Assembly (NCBI RefSeq): GCF_001411495.1
Contig: NZ_CP012982.1
Coordinates: 2,604,001 to 2,668,000 of the forward strand
DNA: 64,000 bases
Origin: Burkholderia cepacia ATCC 25416
GTDB lineage: Bacteria > Pseudomonadota > Gammaproteobacteria > Burkholderiales > Burkholderiaceae
Reading direction: 5' to 3'
Both the position numbers and the translations under genes were made by a program. Shown piece by piece: positions 1-8,027 of this stretch (its first letter is position 1; every line of letters starts with the position of its first letter). The notes beneath the pieces were generated by a model, which saw nothing but the letters and a program-made list of their open reading frames with translations, had not been told where the DNA came from and did not search any database.

Positions 1-102
1 ATCCTTGAGCCCCTGTCCGGACAGTTCGGCCAGTGCGTCGGCCTTCCTCGTTCCCGCGGAGAGCAGCACCGCGATTCTTGTTTTGGCTTCCTTCCTGTTC
101 AT
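1..102 (-). CDS. N-terminal fragment of an unidentified protein, cut by the window edge
   Basis: Reading leftwards from an ATG at 102, 34 codons stay open to the window edge. The peptide starts MNRKEAKTRIAVLLSAG and continues with a charged helix ending in GQGLKD. Its composition is that of a real soluble N-terminus rather than the arginine-rich shadow frames on the other strand. No clear ribosome binding site precedes the ATG, and I do not recognise the family. It lies on the same strand as the EamA gene, about 185 bases downstream of that gene's stop. Confidence 0.4.
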   Translation of the reverse strand, partial: MNRKEAKTRIAVLLSAGTRKADALAELSGQGLKD

Positions 103-286
103 TGCGTGTCGGATTGTTGTTCGATGGTTGTCAAAGGGGCCGGCCACGCGAATATTGCATCTTGCGGGGTGGTGCGCAATCGATTTGCGGCACGCGGACA
201 CATTCCTACAGTGGCCGGGGGCGCGGGCCACGACGATGTGACGGGAGGAAGTGGCCGCCGTTGCCGCAATCCCGCGATGACCGCAG

Positions 287-1240
287 TCAGTCGGCGGCGG
301 TTTGAGCGGGCGCGCGCGCGGGGCTGGCTGGCCGGGCATCGTGCGTGTCGGCGAGCCGCTCGCGCCGCCGCGTCGCGCCGACGAGCATGCCCGCGACGAC
401 GAGCGCGATGCCGGCGACCCGCGTGACGTTCAACGTTTCACCGAACAGCGCGACCGCGAACAGCACGGCCGAGACCGGCGCGACCGCCGTGAACAGCGCG
501 GCCTCGGTTCCGCTGGTGCGCGCCGAACCCGCGTACCAGCACAGGTAGCCGAGCACGGTCGGCACCAGCGCGTAGTAGGCGATTGCCGACACGGCGCCGA
601 CAGTCCAGCCGTCTGCGACCGCGTGCCATTCGAATACAGCCGGCACGAGCGCGAGCACGAAGCCGAGGCCCGACATCGCGGTGGACAGCGCGAGCGGCGG
701 CAGCGGCGCGGCAAGGCGCCGGTTGAGCAGGATGAATACGGCTTCGCATGCGACGGCGGCCAGCACCAGTGCATCGCCGGCAAGCGTCCGGAGCGACGGC
801 AGCGCGTGGCCGGGGGCGAACGTGACGAACAGCACGCCGGCCGTGGCGAGCGCGGCGGCCGCCCAGTCGCGCGGCGTCTGCCGCTCGCGCAGCACGACGG
901 CCGCGATCAGCGTCGACATCGCGGGCAGCGTGCCGAGCATCACGCCAGCGTCGAGCGGCGACGACAGCTTTGTGCCGCTGATCAGCAGCACCGTATAACC
1001 GACGCCGCCCGCCGCAGCCTGGATGACGAGCAACACGGCGTCGCGGGTGGAAATGCGTGGCCAGCGCATTCGCTGCGCGCGCATCAGCGCGAGCAGCAGC
1101 GGTGTCGCGATCAGGAAGCGCAGCGCGGTGGCCGTGAACGGCGGCAGGCCGCCTGCCGCGAGACGGCTCGCGATGACGGTGCTGCCGACGCCCGCCATTG
1201 CGGCGGCGAGATAGAGATAGCCGATCAGTCGTGTCTTCAT
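287..1240 (-). CDS. EamA/DMT-family inner-membrane transporter
   Basis: A 317-residue protein of the drug/metabolite transporter superfamily. It begins MKTRLIGYLYLAAAMAG and shows about ten hydrophobic segments in two EamA repeats, the usual family size. Such proteins export small metabolites, amino acids or drugs; the substrate cannot be read from the sequence. I chose the ATG at 1240 because the frame upstream runs through hexanucleotide repeats that encode low-complexity sequence; an ATG at 1249 is possible. An AraC-type regulator lies upstream on the same strand and is the likely controller of this exporter. Confidence 0.85.
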   Translation of the reverse strand: MKTRLIGYLYLAAAMAGVGSTVIASRLAAGGLPPFTATALRFLIATPLLLALMRAQRMRWPRISTRDAVLLVIQAAAGGVGYTVLLISGTKLSSPLDAGVMLGTLPAMSTLIAAVVLRERQTPRDWAAAALATAGVLFVTFAPGHALPSLRTLAGDALVLAAVACEAVFILLNRRLAAPLPPLALSTAMSGLGFVLALVPAVFEWHAVADGWTVGAVSAIAYYALVPTVLGYLCWYAGSARTSGTEAALFTAVAPVSAVLFAVALFGETLNVTRVAGIALVVAGMLVGATRRRERLADTHDARPASPARAPAQTAAD

Positions 1241-1354
1241 GCGCCGCATCGTCGCGTATGGCGGAGTCGCGCGTCTTGAACGAAATTGCAGCGGGCGCGG
1301 GAGTGTCGAGGGCCGTGCGTGGGGCGTTGCGCGCGTGCGTTCGCGCAGACTGCT

Positions 1355-1420
1355 GTCGAAGTCGAAGTCGAAGTCGAAGTCGAAGCCCAAGCCCAAGCCC
1401 AAGCCCAAGCCCAAGCCCAA
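1355..1420. repeat. Compound hexanucleotide tandem repeat
   Basis: Five exact copies of GTCGAA (1355-1384) are followed directly by six exact copies of GCCCAA (1385-1420). The 66-base tract lies in the 259-base gap between the AraC regulator and the EamA gene, about 115 bases upstream of the EamA start. Both strands stay open through it, so long spurious frames cross it. Copy number could alter spacing within the EamA promoter region, but this is inference. Confidence 0.95.
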
Positions 1421-1499
1421 GCCGCGCCAGCCGTCGTCGACGTGGGGGCCCGCCTTCGATCGCCTTGCGACCGATCGCGTTGCGCGGGGACGCAGGGCA

Positions 1500-2294
1500 T
1501 CAACCGGCCTGCGTAAACCTCCCAGGCGTGATCCCGAACTGGCGTGCGAACGCACGCGTCAGGTGGCTCTGATCGGCAAAGCCGGCTTCGGCCGCGGCAT
1601 CGGCGATCGGCAGGCCGCTGGCGAGCAGCGCGCGTGCCAGCCGCGCACGCGACTGGATCAGGTAGGCGTGCGGTGTGATGCCGAGTTCACGGGCAAACCC
1701 GCGCAGCAGCTGGAAGCGGCTCACGCCGCTCAGGCCGGCCAGCTCGGCGAGCGAAACGGGGGCGGCCGGTGCCGCGTCGAGCCGCTCCCGCGCGATGCGG
1801 ATCGCCGGTGCAACGCCCGCCGTCGGCAGCGTGCGGTTCGCGTGCCGGGCGAGCAGCCCGGCGACGAGCATCACGAGTGCCTCGTCGCGGGCAAGCGGCC
1901 GGGATTCCCCCGCGACGATGCGCGCATGCAGCCGGCCGACGGCGGCCGTGAGCCGCGCGTCGCGCACCGCCGGATGCGCCAGTTCGATGCCGCCGAGGCC
2001 TTCTTCCGCCGCGATGCCCGCGACCAGCGCGGGCGCGAGATACAGCATCCGCCAGCGCCGGCCCGTGCCGGCCTCGATCGGCGAACCGTCGTGCATCTCG
2101 CCCGGGTTGACCATGATCGCGTCGCCGGCCAGGGCGTCGACCTGCCCGCGGCCGCTCCACGACCGGTGCGCGCCGCTGACGATCACGCCGACCCCGAATT
2201 CGTCGTGCGCGTGGCGCGGAAACGCGCGGTCGGATTCGAGGCTGATTGCCTCGATGCCTTCGCCGGTCCGTCGGTAGTGGGTGACGCGGTGCAT
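1500..2294 (-). CDS. AraC-family transcriptional regulator with N-terminal cupin
   Basis: A 264-residue regulator. Residues about 10-110 form a cupin-like sensor domain (PRHAHDEFGVGVI, then a WSGRG and NPGEMHDG pattern). The C-terminal ~100 residues hold two helix-turn-helix units ending in the AraC signature FADQSHLTRAFARQFGITP. The ATG at 2294 is preferred over an upstream in-frame start that would add an arginine-rich, non-family leader. It lies on the same strand as, and upstream of, the EamA exporter, a common sensor/exporter pairing, and is divergent from the MoaF-like gene, so it could control either. Confidence 0.85.
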   Translation of the reverse strand: MHRVTHYRRTGEGIEAISLESDRAFPRHAHDEFGVGVIVSGAHRSWSGRGQVDALAGDAIMVNPGEMHDGSPIEAGTGRRWRMLYLAPALVAGIAAEEGLGGIELAHPAVRDARLTAAVGRLHARIVAGESRPLARDEALVMLVAGLLARHANRTLPTAGVAPAIRIARERLDAAPAAPVSLAELAGLSGVSRFQLLRGFARELGITPHAYLIQSRARLARALLASGLPIADAAAEAGFADQSHLTRAFARQFGITPGRFTQAG

Positions 2295-2464
2295 GTGCGC
2301 TCCTCGCGCCGGTCGCGGCGCGGATTTCGTGCACTTTAGCGCGTTCCGGCGCCGCGCGCCCTTCATCCTTTTGGCCGATACCGCGCATCGCGCGCAGCCC
2401 GCACCATGTGCACATGAGCAGCGTACACGGCCCGCCGGGCCTGAAGCTGCGCGGGAGACGGCAG

Positions 2465-3298
2465 GTGGAACAACAGGATCCGGTATTCATTCAGGTTGGC
2501 GCGCTCGCGGACGGCTTCGCGCCGGAAGCGAACATCCTCGCATCCTCCGATGCGCTCACTGGGCATACGCTGACGCTCGGCGACGCATCGGGGGCATGGC
2601 GGGTCTACATGTTCGAGCCGGGCGCGCTGCAGTGGCGCGACGTGGCGACCGACACGGGCGGCCGCGAGCCGTGCCGCGTGACGCGGTTGCGCAACGGGCT
2701 GTACTTCGTCGACTACATCGATTCGGCCGCCCGCGCGACGTCGGTCAGTCTCGTGATCGATCTCGACAACGGTGTATGGACGTCGGTTGTCGGCACGCTG
2801 CCGACCGAAGCCGACACGCGTATCGACGCATTCACGCGGGTTGCGCGCGGGCTGCCGCTGACGGGCGTCGAGGCCGGTTTCCGGCACGGCACGCTCGCCG
2901 GCCATACGCGGCCGGGGCCGCTGCACGGGCCCACGCGCGAGCTGATCGGCAAGCGGACGATGTACCGCTACAGCCCGACCGAATGCTACGAGCACATCTA
3001 CCTGAACGAGAACTTCTACGCGTGGCAGTGCCTGCAGGGTGTCGAAGGCGGGCTGGCCGATGTCGACCGCTGCCATTACTTCAGGATTGCAGAGGAGCTG
3101 TATCTGTTCGTGTGGCGCGAAAAGGTGGTGCCGACGCTCGGCGTCGTGCTGATCGACCTCGCGCAGCGCAAGACAGACGGCAAGATCTTCGGCTACCAGG
3201 GCGGCGATTTCGGCACGCTGTCGAACTTCCCGATCGGCGCGCATGCGCAGGTGCTGAACGACACCGTGCATCCGCTCGACGGCGGGGCGCAGCGATGA
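2465..3298 (+). CDS. MoaF-family protein
   Basis: A 277-residue soluble protein matching the two-domain MoaF family. The N-terminal part carries FIQVGALADGFAPEAN and the C-terminal part the motifs YRYSPTECYEHIYLN and GYQGGDFG. MoaF was named in the Klebsiella monoamine-induced moa operon; its biochemical role is not settled. I chose the GTG at 2465 because GGGAGA lies 8-13 bases before it and the family-like sequence starts soon after; an ATG at 2414 would add 17 residues. Its stop overlaps the next start by four bases (ATGA), so it is co-transcribed with a short-chain dehydrogenase. Confidence 0.75.
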   Translation: MEQQDPVFIQVGALADGFAPEANILASSDALTGHTLTLGDASGAWRVYMFEPGALQWRDVATDTGGREPCRVTRLRNGLYFVDYIDSAARATSVSLVIDLDNGVWTSVVGTLPTEADTRIDAFTRVARGLPLTGVEAGFRHGTLAGHTRPGPLHGPTRELIGKRTMYRYSPTECYEHIYLNENFYAWQCLQGVEGGLADVDRCHYFRIAEELYLFVWREKVVPTLGVVLIDLAQRKTDGKIFGYQGGDFGTLSNFPIGAHAQVLNDTVHPLDGGAQR

Positions 3299-4104
3299 AT
3301 GCCGTGCCGGGCAGCGGCCGCCTGCGGGCGGATTTCAGCGGGCGCGTCGTGCTCGTCACGGGCGCCGCGCAGGGGATCGGCGCGGCGATCGCGCGCCGTT
3401 TCGCGGAATCCGACGCGTTCGTCGCGCTCGCCGACCTGAACGGCGAGGCCGCCGCCGCGCAGGCCGACGCGCTCGCGAGCGCGGGAGGCGAGGCGCGCGC
3501 CTATCGGGTGGACGCGGCCAGCCGCGACGAACTGGGCGCGCTGGTCGCGGCAGTCGAGCGCGATGGCGGCCGGCTCGATGTCGTCGTCCACAATGCCGCG
3601 TATTTTCCGCTGACGCCGTTCACGCAGATCGACGAGCCGACGCTCGACCGGACGTTGTCGGTCAACCTGTCGGCGCTGTTCTGGCTCGCACAGGCCGCGT
3701 TGCCGGCCTTCGGGCGCGCGGGGGCGGGGCGGCTGCTCGTCACGTCGTCGGTGACGGGGCCGCGCGTCGTATATCCGGGGCTCGCGCATTACGCGGCGTC
3801 GAAGGCCGGTGTGAACGGCTTCATTCGCGCGGCGGCGCTGGAGCTCGCACGCCACAACGTGACGGTGAATGGTGTCGAACCGGGAATGATCCGCACGCCG
3901 GCGGCAGGCAATCTTGGCGATGCGTCGGTCGCCGCGCAGATCGCGCGCGACATTCCGCTTGCGCGGATGGGCGAGCCGGAAGATGTCGCGAACGCGATGC
4001 TGTTTCTCGCGTCGGCCGATGCCGCGTACATCACGGGGCAGACGATCGTCGTCGACGGCGGTGCGACGTTGCCCGAGAGCGGGGCGGTGCTGGGCGGCGA
4101 GTGA
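3295..4104 (+). CDS. Short-chain dehydrogenase/reductase (SDR) paired with MoaF
   Basis: A 269-residue classical SDR, normally an NAD(P)-dependent alcohol/ketone oxidoreductase. The cofactor motif TGAAQGIG is at residues 22-29, an NAAY motif follows the fourth strand, SS lies in the catalytic strand and YAASK is at 166-170. The C-terminus has the typical ITGQTIVVDGGAT segment. Its ATG overlaps the MoaF stop, so translation is probably coupled. A moaF-linked dehydrogenase is also known from the Klebsiella moa operon, but the substrate here is unknown. Confidence 0.85.
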   Translation: MNAVPGSGRLRADFSGRVVLVTGAAQGIGAAIARRFAESDAFVALADLNGEAAAAQADALASAGGEARAYRVDAASRDELGALVAAVERDGGRLDVVVHNAAYFPLTPFTQIDEPTLDRTLSVNLSALFWLAQAALPAFGRAGAGRLLVTSSVTGPRVVYPGLAHYAASKAGVNGFIRAAALELARHNVTVNGVEPGMIRTPAAGNLGDASVAAQIARDIPLARMGEPEDVANAMLFLASADAAYITGQTIVVDGGATLPESGAVLGGE

Positions 4105-4207
4105 CGGCTGGCCGGGTAACGCGCCGCGCAACGGGGCGGCTCCGGCGGCCTGCCGCGCGTTCACGCAGCAGGCTCGGCATGTTCCGTCGGGGGCATCTTC
4201 GCGAGCG

Positions 4208-4690
4208 TCAGTCCGGCATGCCGTCATGGTCCCCGAGCGGCCTGGCGGGCCAGTCCACCCAGCGGTCCGCGCGGGTAAGCTCGTACGCCTCGTTCTTCGG
4301 GTAGCGGATGCGGTTGTCGTCGCGCGGGCGTTCGCCGATCACCATCAGCCTGACCTCGTCCTTCGTGTTGTTGATGAAGGTGTGACAGATGCCGGTGCCC
4401 GCCGGAAACGCGACGGAATCACCCTCGGCAACGGGGTGCAGCACGCCGTCGATCCAGACATCGGGCTTGCCCTCGAGCACGTACACAAACTCCTGCTCGG
4501 TGCTTTCGGCATGCGGATATGACGTCCGCCGACCCGGCAGGAGCCTCACGTGATGAATGCCGATACGGGTGACGCCGAGTTCGGCGGAAAGCGGTGCGTC
4601 CAGCGCCATCGGCTCGGTGTCGCCGCGATAGCAATGCGCTTCCGGTTCTTCGAGCTCGGTCCAGTGCTTGATGAAATCGGGGCGGGTCAT
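4208..4690 (-). CDS. Cupin-domain protein
   Basis: A 160-residue single-cupin protein. The core includes SYPHAESTEQEFVYVLEGKP and later GICHTFINNTKDEVRLMV, giving the conserved His/Glu/His metal-site pattern of small cupins. The start at 4690 follows a clear GGAGAG ribosome binding site. There is no signal peptide, so it is cytoplasmic. It may be an isomerase, dioxygenase or sugar-binding protein; nothing in the sequence decides. It converges on the MoaF/SDR operon. Confidence 0.75.
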   Translation of the reverse strand: MTRPDFIKHWTELEEPEAHCYRGDTEPMALDAPLSAELGVTRIGIHHVRLLPGRRTSYPHAESTEQEFVYVLEGKPDVWIDGVLHPVAEGDSVAFPAGTGICHTFINNTKDEVRLMVIGERPRDDNRIRYPKNEAYELTRADRWVDWPARPLGDHDGMPD

Positions 4691-4967
4691 TGGGTGCTCT
4701 CCTTTCGGGGGATGTCGACTGCGGCGATTCACGCGCCGGCGTCGGCAGCGGTTTGCGCTCCGTCTCGGCGAATGGACCTCCGCCGACAACTTGCCGGCCG
4801 ATGCGAAACGACGGTTGCGCGTCGCGGCTGCCGGGCGGCGGGATGTGTGGCCCGGATGTCGCCGGCGAAGCGATCGGCGACATCCACGGTATTTTGCGAC
4901 GAACCTGTTTGCATTGTGGAAATGACGTGCGAGACGCGCGCATGCCTCCCGCCGCGTACCGCCGCGA

Positions 4968-5675
4968 CTATAGCCAGCCGTCGCGGATGAACTCGACGAT
5001 CGAATAGCGGCGGTGCTCGAGATCGTGCTGCCGGACGGCATCGACGATGCGCGATACGCCATCCGCGTAGGGCGTATCGCCCACCACGCGCGATTCGAAC
5101 TGCAGGCTGCACGCACCGTCGTCGATGCGTATCCGGTGAATCGCGTGGCGGCCGAGCTGATCGTCGGCGACGGCGAATTCGCTGCGCTGCACGTCCGGGT
5201 CGCGCACGGAGCGGATGTCTTCCGGCGGCACGCCGAGCGACTGGCCGATCCCGACGGCCGTGCCCGGGACGGACGTCTTGCCGGCCTGGTGCGACTCCGT
5301 CAGGCTGATCCGGCAGTCGTGAAACAGGTGACCGCTGGTTTCCAGCATGCTCATGAACTTGAGCATCAGGATGTTCGTGTTCGGACACAGCACGACCGGG
5401 AAAGCGTACGCGCCGGTTTCGAGCACGGAGCCGGTGGACAGCTCGACGAGCGGCGACGCGGTGGCCTCGCAGAACGCGATGACGTCAGGGAGTTCGCGGC
5501 CGGAACCGGCATGCACGACGATCGAGCGGGCGTCGACATGCCGGGCGTCGCTACGCTGCGCATCGTTGTGCGTGCTGTCCGACCACGCGATCACGCGACA
5601 GGTTGCGGGGTCGAGCCGGTGCGCGCCGAGCAGTTCGCTGGCCAGCTTGCCGGTTCCTACGACGAGTACTTGCAT
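4968..5675 (-). CDS. Dihydrodipicolinate-reductase-like (DapB-fold) protein
   Basis: A 235-residue protein with an N-terminal Rossmann motif VVGTGKLASE. The following segments parallel DapB: LVELSTG in place of the T-T-G motif, CPNTNILMLKFM in place of the substrate-domain entry, and ESHQAGKTSVPGTA, which keeps the His and Lys of the DapB catalytic motif. DapB reduces dihydrodipicolinate in lysine synthesis, but this shorter, divergent copy outside a lysine operon probably acts on another substrate. The 277 bases between it and the cupin gene (4691-4967) hold nothing I can assign. Confidence 0.65.
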   Translation of the reverse strand: MQVLVVGTGKLASELLGAHRLDPATCRVIAWSDSTHNDAQRSDARHVDARSIVVHAGSGRELPDVIAFCEATASPLVELSTGSVLETGAYAFPVVLCPNTNILMLKFMSMLETSGHLFHDCRISLTESHQAGKTSVPGTAVGIGQSLGVPPEDIRSVRDPDVQRSEFAVADDQLGRHAIHRIRIDDGACSLQFESRVVGDTPYADGVSRIVDAVRQHDLEHRRYSIVEFIRDGWL

Positions 5676-5847
5676 GGCATTGACGGGTTGAGGTTCGGAA
5701 TTCGTTCAGGGTGGGAAATGGCGCCGGCCGTCGGGTGGCCCGGCACGGTCGCGGCGCGTGCCGCAGCAGCGGCCTCGCGCATTATGCCCGGCCGTCTGCG
5801 TGCGCGCCCGCCGGGCCGCGCAGGCCGCGCACGCGGCGTGCGGTGCG

Positions 5848-5970
5848 TCAGCTCGCCGACACCGTCGGCAGCCACGCGTTCGCCGCATTCTGCGTGGCGA
5901 GCTGTTTCGCGATCGAGCGCGCGAGTCGATCCGTATCGGACGCCACCGTGTCGTGCTTCGCTTCGGACAC
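5848..5970 (-). pseudogene. Coding remnant or 40-residue small protein
   Basis: On the minus strand a well-composed reading frame (SEAKHDTVASDTDRLARSI, then KQLATQNAANAWLPTVSAS and a stop at 5848) stands out from the arginine-rich alternatives. The only in-frame initiator is a GTG at 5970, and an in-frame TGA lies about 50 bases further upstream. A second frame upstream (MTAAPAARTQASG) would join it if one base were removed. It is either a small protein or, more likely, the end of a decayed gene. The family is not recognised. Confidence 0.4.
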
Positions 5971-6058
5971 GCCGTGCAGGCCGGCGCCGACCGCTGGCCT
6001 GCGTGCGGGCCGCCGGCGCGGCGGTCATGGCGGTAGTCGCGGTCGATGCGCAGCCGCG

Positions 6059-6391
6059 CACCGCGTGCACCATGCGTCGAACCTCGACTATCTCGATGCG
6101 AACTATGGCGGCGTGCTGATCGTGTTCGACCGGCTGTTCGGCACCTATGTCGCCGAGCGCGCCGACGAGCCGTGCCGTTTCGGCCTCGTCACGCCGACCC
6201 GTTCGCGCAATCCGTTCGTCGTCGAACTCGAACACTGGGCGAGCCTCGCCCGCGACGTCGCGACGGCCCGCGACGTGTGGACGGCGATCCGCTTCGTGCT
6301 GCTGCCGCCGGGCTGGCGCCCGGACAACCAGGGCGAAACGACGGAGGAACTGCGCCGCCGCAGCCTCGTCGCCGTGCGCACGGATGCGTGA
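6059..6391 (+). pseudogene. C-terminal remnant of a sterol desaturase / fatty-acid hydroxylase gene
   Basis: The frame from 6059 reads HRVHHASNLDYLDANYGG followed by VLIVFDRLFGTYVAE, which is the last histidine box and following segment of membrane di-iron sterol-desaturase-type enzymes. It continues to a stop at 6391. The membrane segments and first two histidine boxes expected upstream are absent, and the sequence turns non-coding just before the motif. The piece cannot be an active enzyme because three His clusters are needed for the metal site. It faces another coding remnant at 5848-5970. Confidence 0.75.
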
Positions 6392-6496
6392 ACGCGCTAC
6401 GCTGTGTCGAATTGCCGGCCGCGCATGCGTGCCGCGGCCGGCATGACCCATGCAATACGCATCATCAAGCAACCCTCGATCCAGGAGAAAACATCG

Positions 6497-7210
6497 ATGG
6501 AACACGATTTCAAAGGCAAGGCAGTCGCGATCACCGGCGGATTCGGCCATCTGGGCATCGCGACGGCCGCGTGGCTCGGCGCGCGCGGCGCACGCGTCGC
6601 GCTGATCGGCCGCGGCGCGGCCCCGGCGGCAGAGGCACTGCCCGGCGTGCCGGCCGACGCGCTGCGCATCGGCGGCATCGATCTGGTCGATCCGCAGGCC
6701 GCCGCGCGGGCGCTCGATACCGTGCAGCGCGAATTCGGCCGGGTCGACGCGCTGCTGAACATCGCGGGCGCGTTCGTGTGGCAGACGATCGCCGACGGCG
6801 ACGCCGCGACGTGGGACCGCATGTACGCACTGAACGTGAAGACCGCGCTGAACGCATCGAAGGCCGCGCTGCCGCACCTGCTGGCGAGCCCGGCCGGGCG
6901 CATCGTCAACATCGGCGCGGGCGCGGCGTTCAAGGCCGGCGCGGGAATGGGCGCCTATGCGGCCGCGAAGGCCGGCGTCGCGCGGCTCACCGAGGCGCTG
7001 GCGGCCGAACTGCTCGACCGTGGCGTGACGGTGAACGCGATCCTGCCGAGCATCATCGATACGCCGCCGAACCGCGCGGACATGCCGGACGCGGATTTCA
7101 CGCGCTGGGTGCGGCCGGAACAGATCGCGGCGACGATCGGGTTCCTGCTGTCGGCCGACGCGCAGGCGATCACCGGCGCGTCGATTCCGGTGACCGGCCG
7201 CGTCGCGTAG
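6497..7210 (+). CDS. SDR-family protein with an atypical active site
   Basis: A 237-residue SDR starting after an AGGAGA site. The cofactor motif TGGFGHLG is at residues 13-20, an NIAG-type motif follows the fourth strand and YAAAK is at 154-158. The catalytic serine, normally 13-14 residues before the tyrosine, is replaced (NIGAGAAFK has Gly/Ala there). The fold and NAD(P) site are therefore intact but the Ser-Tyr-Lys triad is broken, so activity may be altered or lost. It stands alone 91 bases before creB. Confidence 0.8.
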   Translation: MEHDFKGKAVAITGGFGHLGIATAAWLGARGARVALIGRGAAPAAEALPGVPADALRIGGIDLVDPQAAARALDTVQREFGRVDALLNIAGAFVWQTIADGDAATWDRMYALNVKTALNASKAALPHLLASPAGRIVNIGAGAAFKAGAGMGAYAAAKAGVARLTEALAAELLDRGVTVNAILPSIIDTPPNRADMPDADFTRWVRPEQIAATIGFLLSADAQAITGASIPVTGRVA

Positions 7211-7260
7211 TCCGGCGGGCACGGGCTCGGGCTCGGGCTCGCGCGGCGGCCGGCCGTGCG

Positions 7261-7266
7261 TACAAT
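7261..7266 (+). promoter_or_regulatory. Candidate -10 element for creBC
   Basis: TACAAT matches the sigma-70 -10 consensus at five of six positions and lies 35 bases before the creB ATG. No good -35 is visible at 16-18 bases; three GGGCTC units lie just upstream instead. Activity is predicted only. Confidence 0.4.
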
Positions 7267-7301
7267 GGCGCACCGGACATACGCGAGCCCAGCCCGAGAC
7301 C

Positions 7302-8012
7302 ATGCATCAGCCCCATATCCTGATCGTCGAAGATGAAGTGGCGATCGCGGACACGATCGTCTACGCCCTCGGCACCGACGGCATGCAGACCGTCCACTGC
7401 ACCCTCGGGCAGGCGGCGCTCGACCGCCTGCGCGATGCGCGCTTCGACCTCGTCGTGCTCGACGTCGGCCTGCCGGACCTCAGCGGCTTCGAGGTATGCC
7501 GGCGGCTGCGCACGTTCTCCGACGTGCCGGTGATCTTCCTCACGGCGCGGCACGACGAAATCGACCGGATCGTCGGGCTCGAGATCGGTGCCGACGATTA
7601 CGTGGTCAAGCCGTTTTCGCCACGCGAGCTGGCGGCCCGGGTGCGCGTGATCCTGCGGCGTTTCCACCGGGCGGCCGCCCCCGAATCGATACCCGCGCCC
7701 GCGCCGGCACCCGCCGCGACGACCGCGCCGGGCTTCACGGTCGATACCGATGGCGCGCGCGTGTCGTGGCTCGGCCACGCACTGGATCTCACGCGCTACG
7801 AATTCGGGCTGCTGGCGCTGCTGGTCCGGCATCCCGGGCGCATCTATTCGCGCGAGCAGCTGATGGATCTCGTGTGGCACGAGGCCTTCGATTCGGCCGA
7901 CCGCACGGTCGACACGCACATCAAGACGCTGCGCGCCAAGCTGCGCGCGATCGACCCCGAGCGCGACCCGATCCGCACCCATCGCGGGATGGGTTATTCG
8001 CTGCAACCGTAA
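7302..8012 (+). CDS. creB: Two-component response regulator CreB
   Basis: A 236-residue OmpR/PhoB-type regulator. The receiver domain has E10-D11, the phosphoacceptor D54 (VVLDVGLPD), a TAR motif at 81-83 and K103-P104. A Pro/Ala linker (about 130-145) precedes a winged-helix DNA-binding domain ending RTHRGMGYSLQP. In enterobacteria and Pseudomonas CreB is phosphorylated by CreC and binds paired TTCAC half-sites. Identity rests on the creB-creC-creD order and on the TTCAC array in front of creD. The creC start is 15 bases downstream, so the two are one operon. Confidence 0.9.
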   Translation: MHQPHILIVEDEVAIADTIVYALGTDGMQTVHCTLGQAALDRLRDARFDLVVLDVGLPDLSGFEVCRRLRTFSDVPVIFLTARHDEIDRIVGLEIGADDYVVKPFSPRELAARVRVILRRFHRAAAPESIPAPAPAPAATTAPGFTVDTDGARVSWLGHALDLTRYEFGLLALLVRHPGRIYSREQLMDLVWHEAFDSADRTVDTHIKTLRAKLRAIDPERDPIRTHRGMGYSLQP

Positions 8013-8027
8013 CGACCGGCACCGCCC

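Noticed and set aside
1239..2339. Long plus-strand frames across the hexamer repeat and AraC gene
   Set aside because: Arginine-rich, low-complexity shadow frames typical of high-GC DNA, opposite two well-supported genes.
7222..7241. GGGCTC triplicate before creB as a regulatory repeat
   Set aside because: Three hexamer copies in GC-rich DNA are too few to support a claim.
5657..7303. A 548-codon minus-strand frame
   Set aside because: Composition is dominated by Arg, Ala and Gly without domain signatures, and it lies opposite the SDR gene; only the short frame at 5848-5970 reads like protein.
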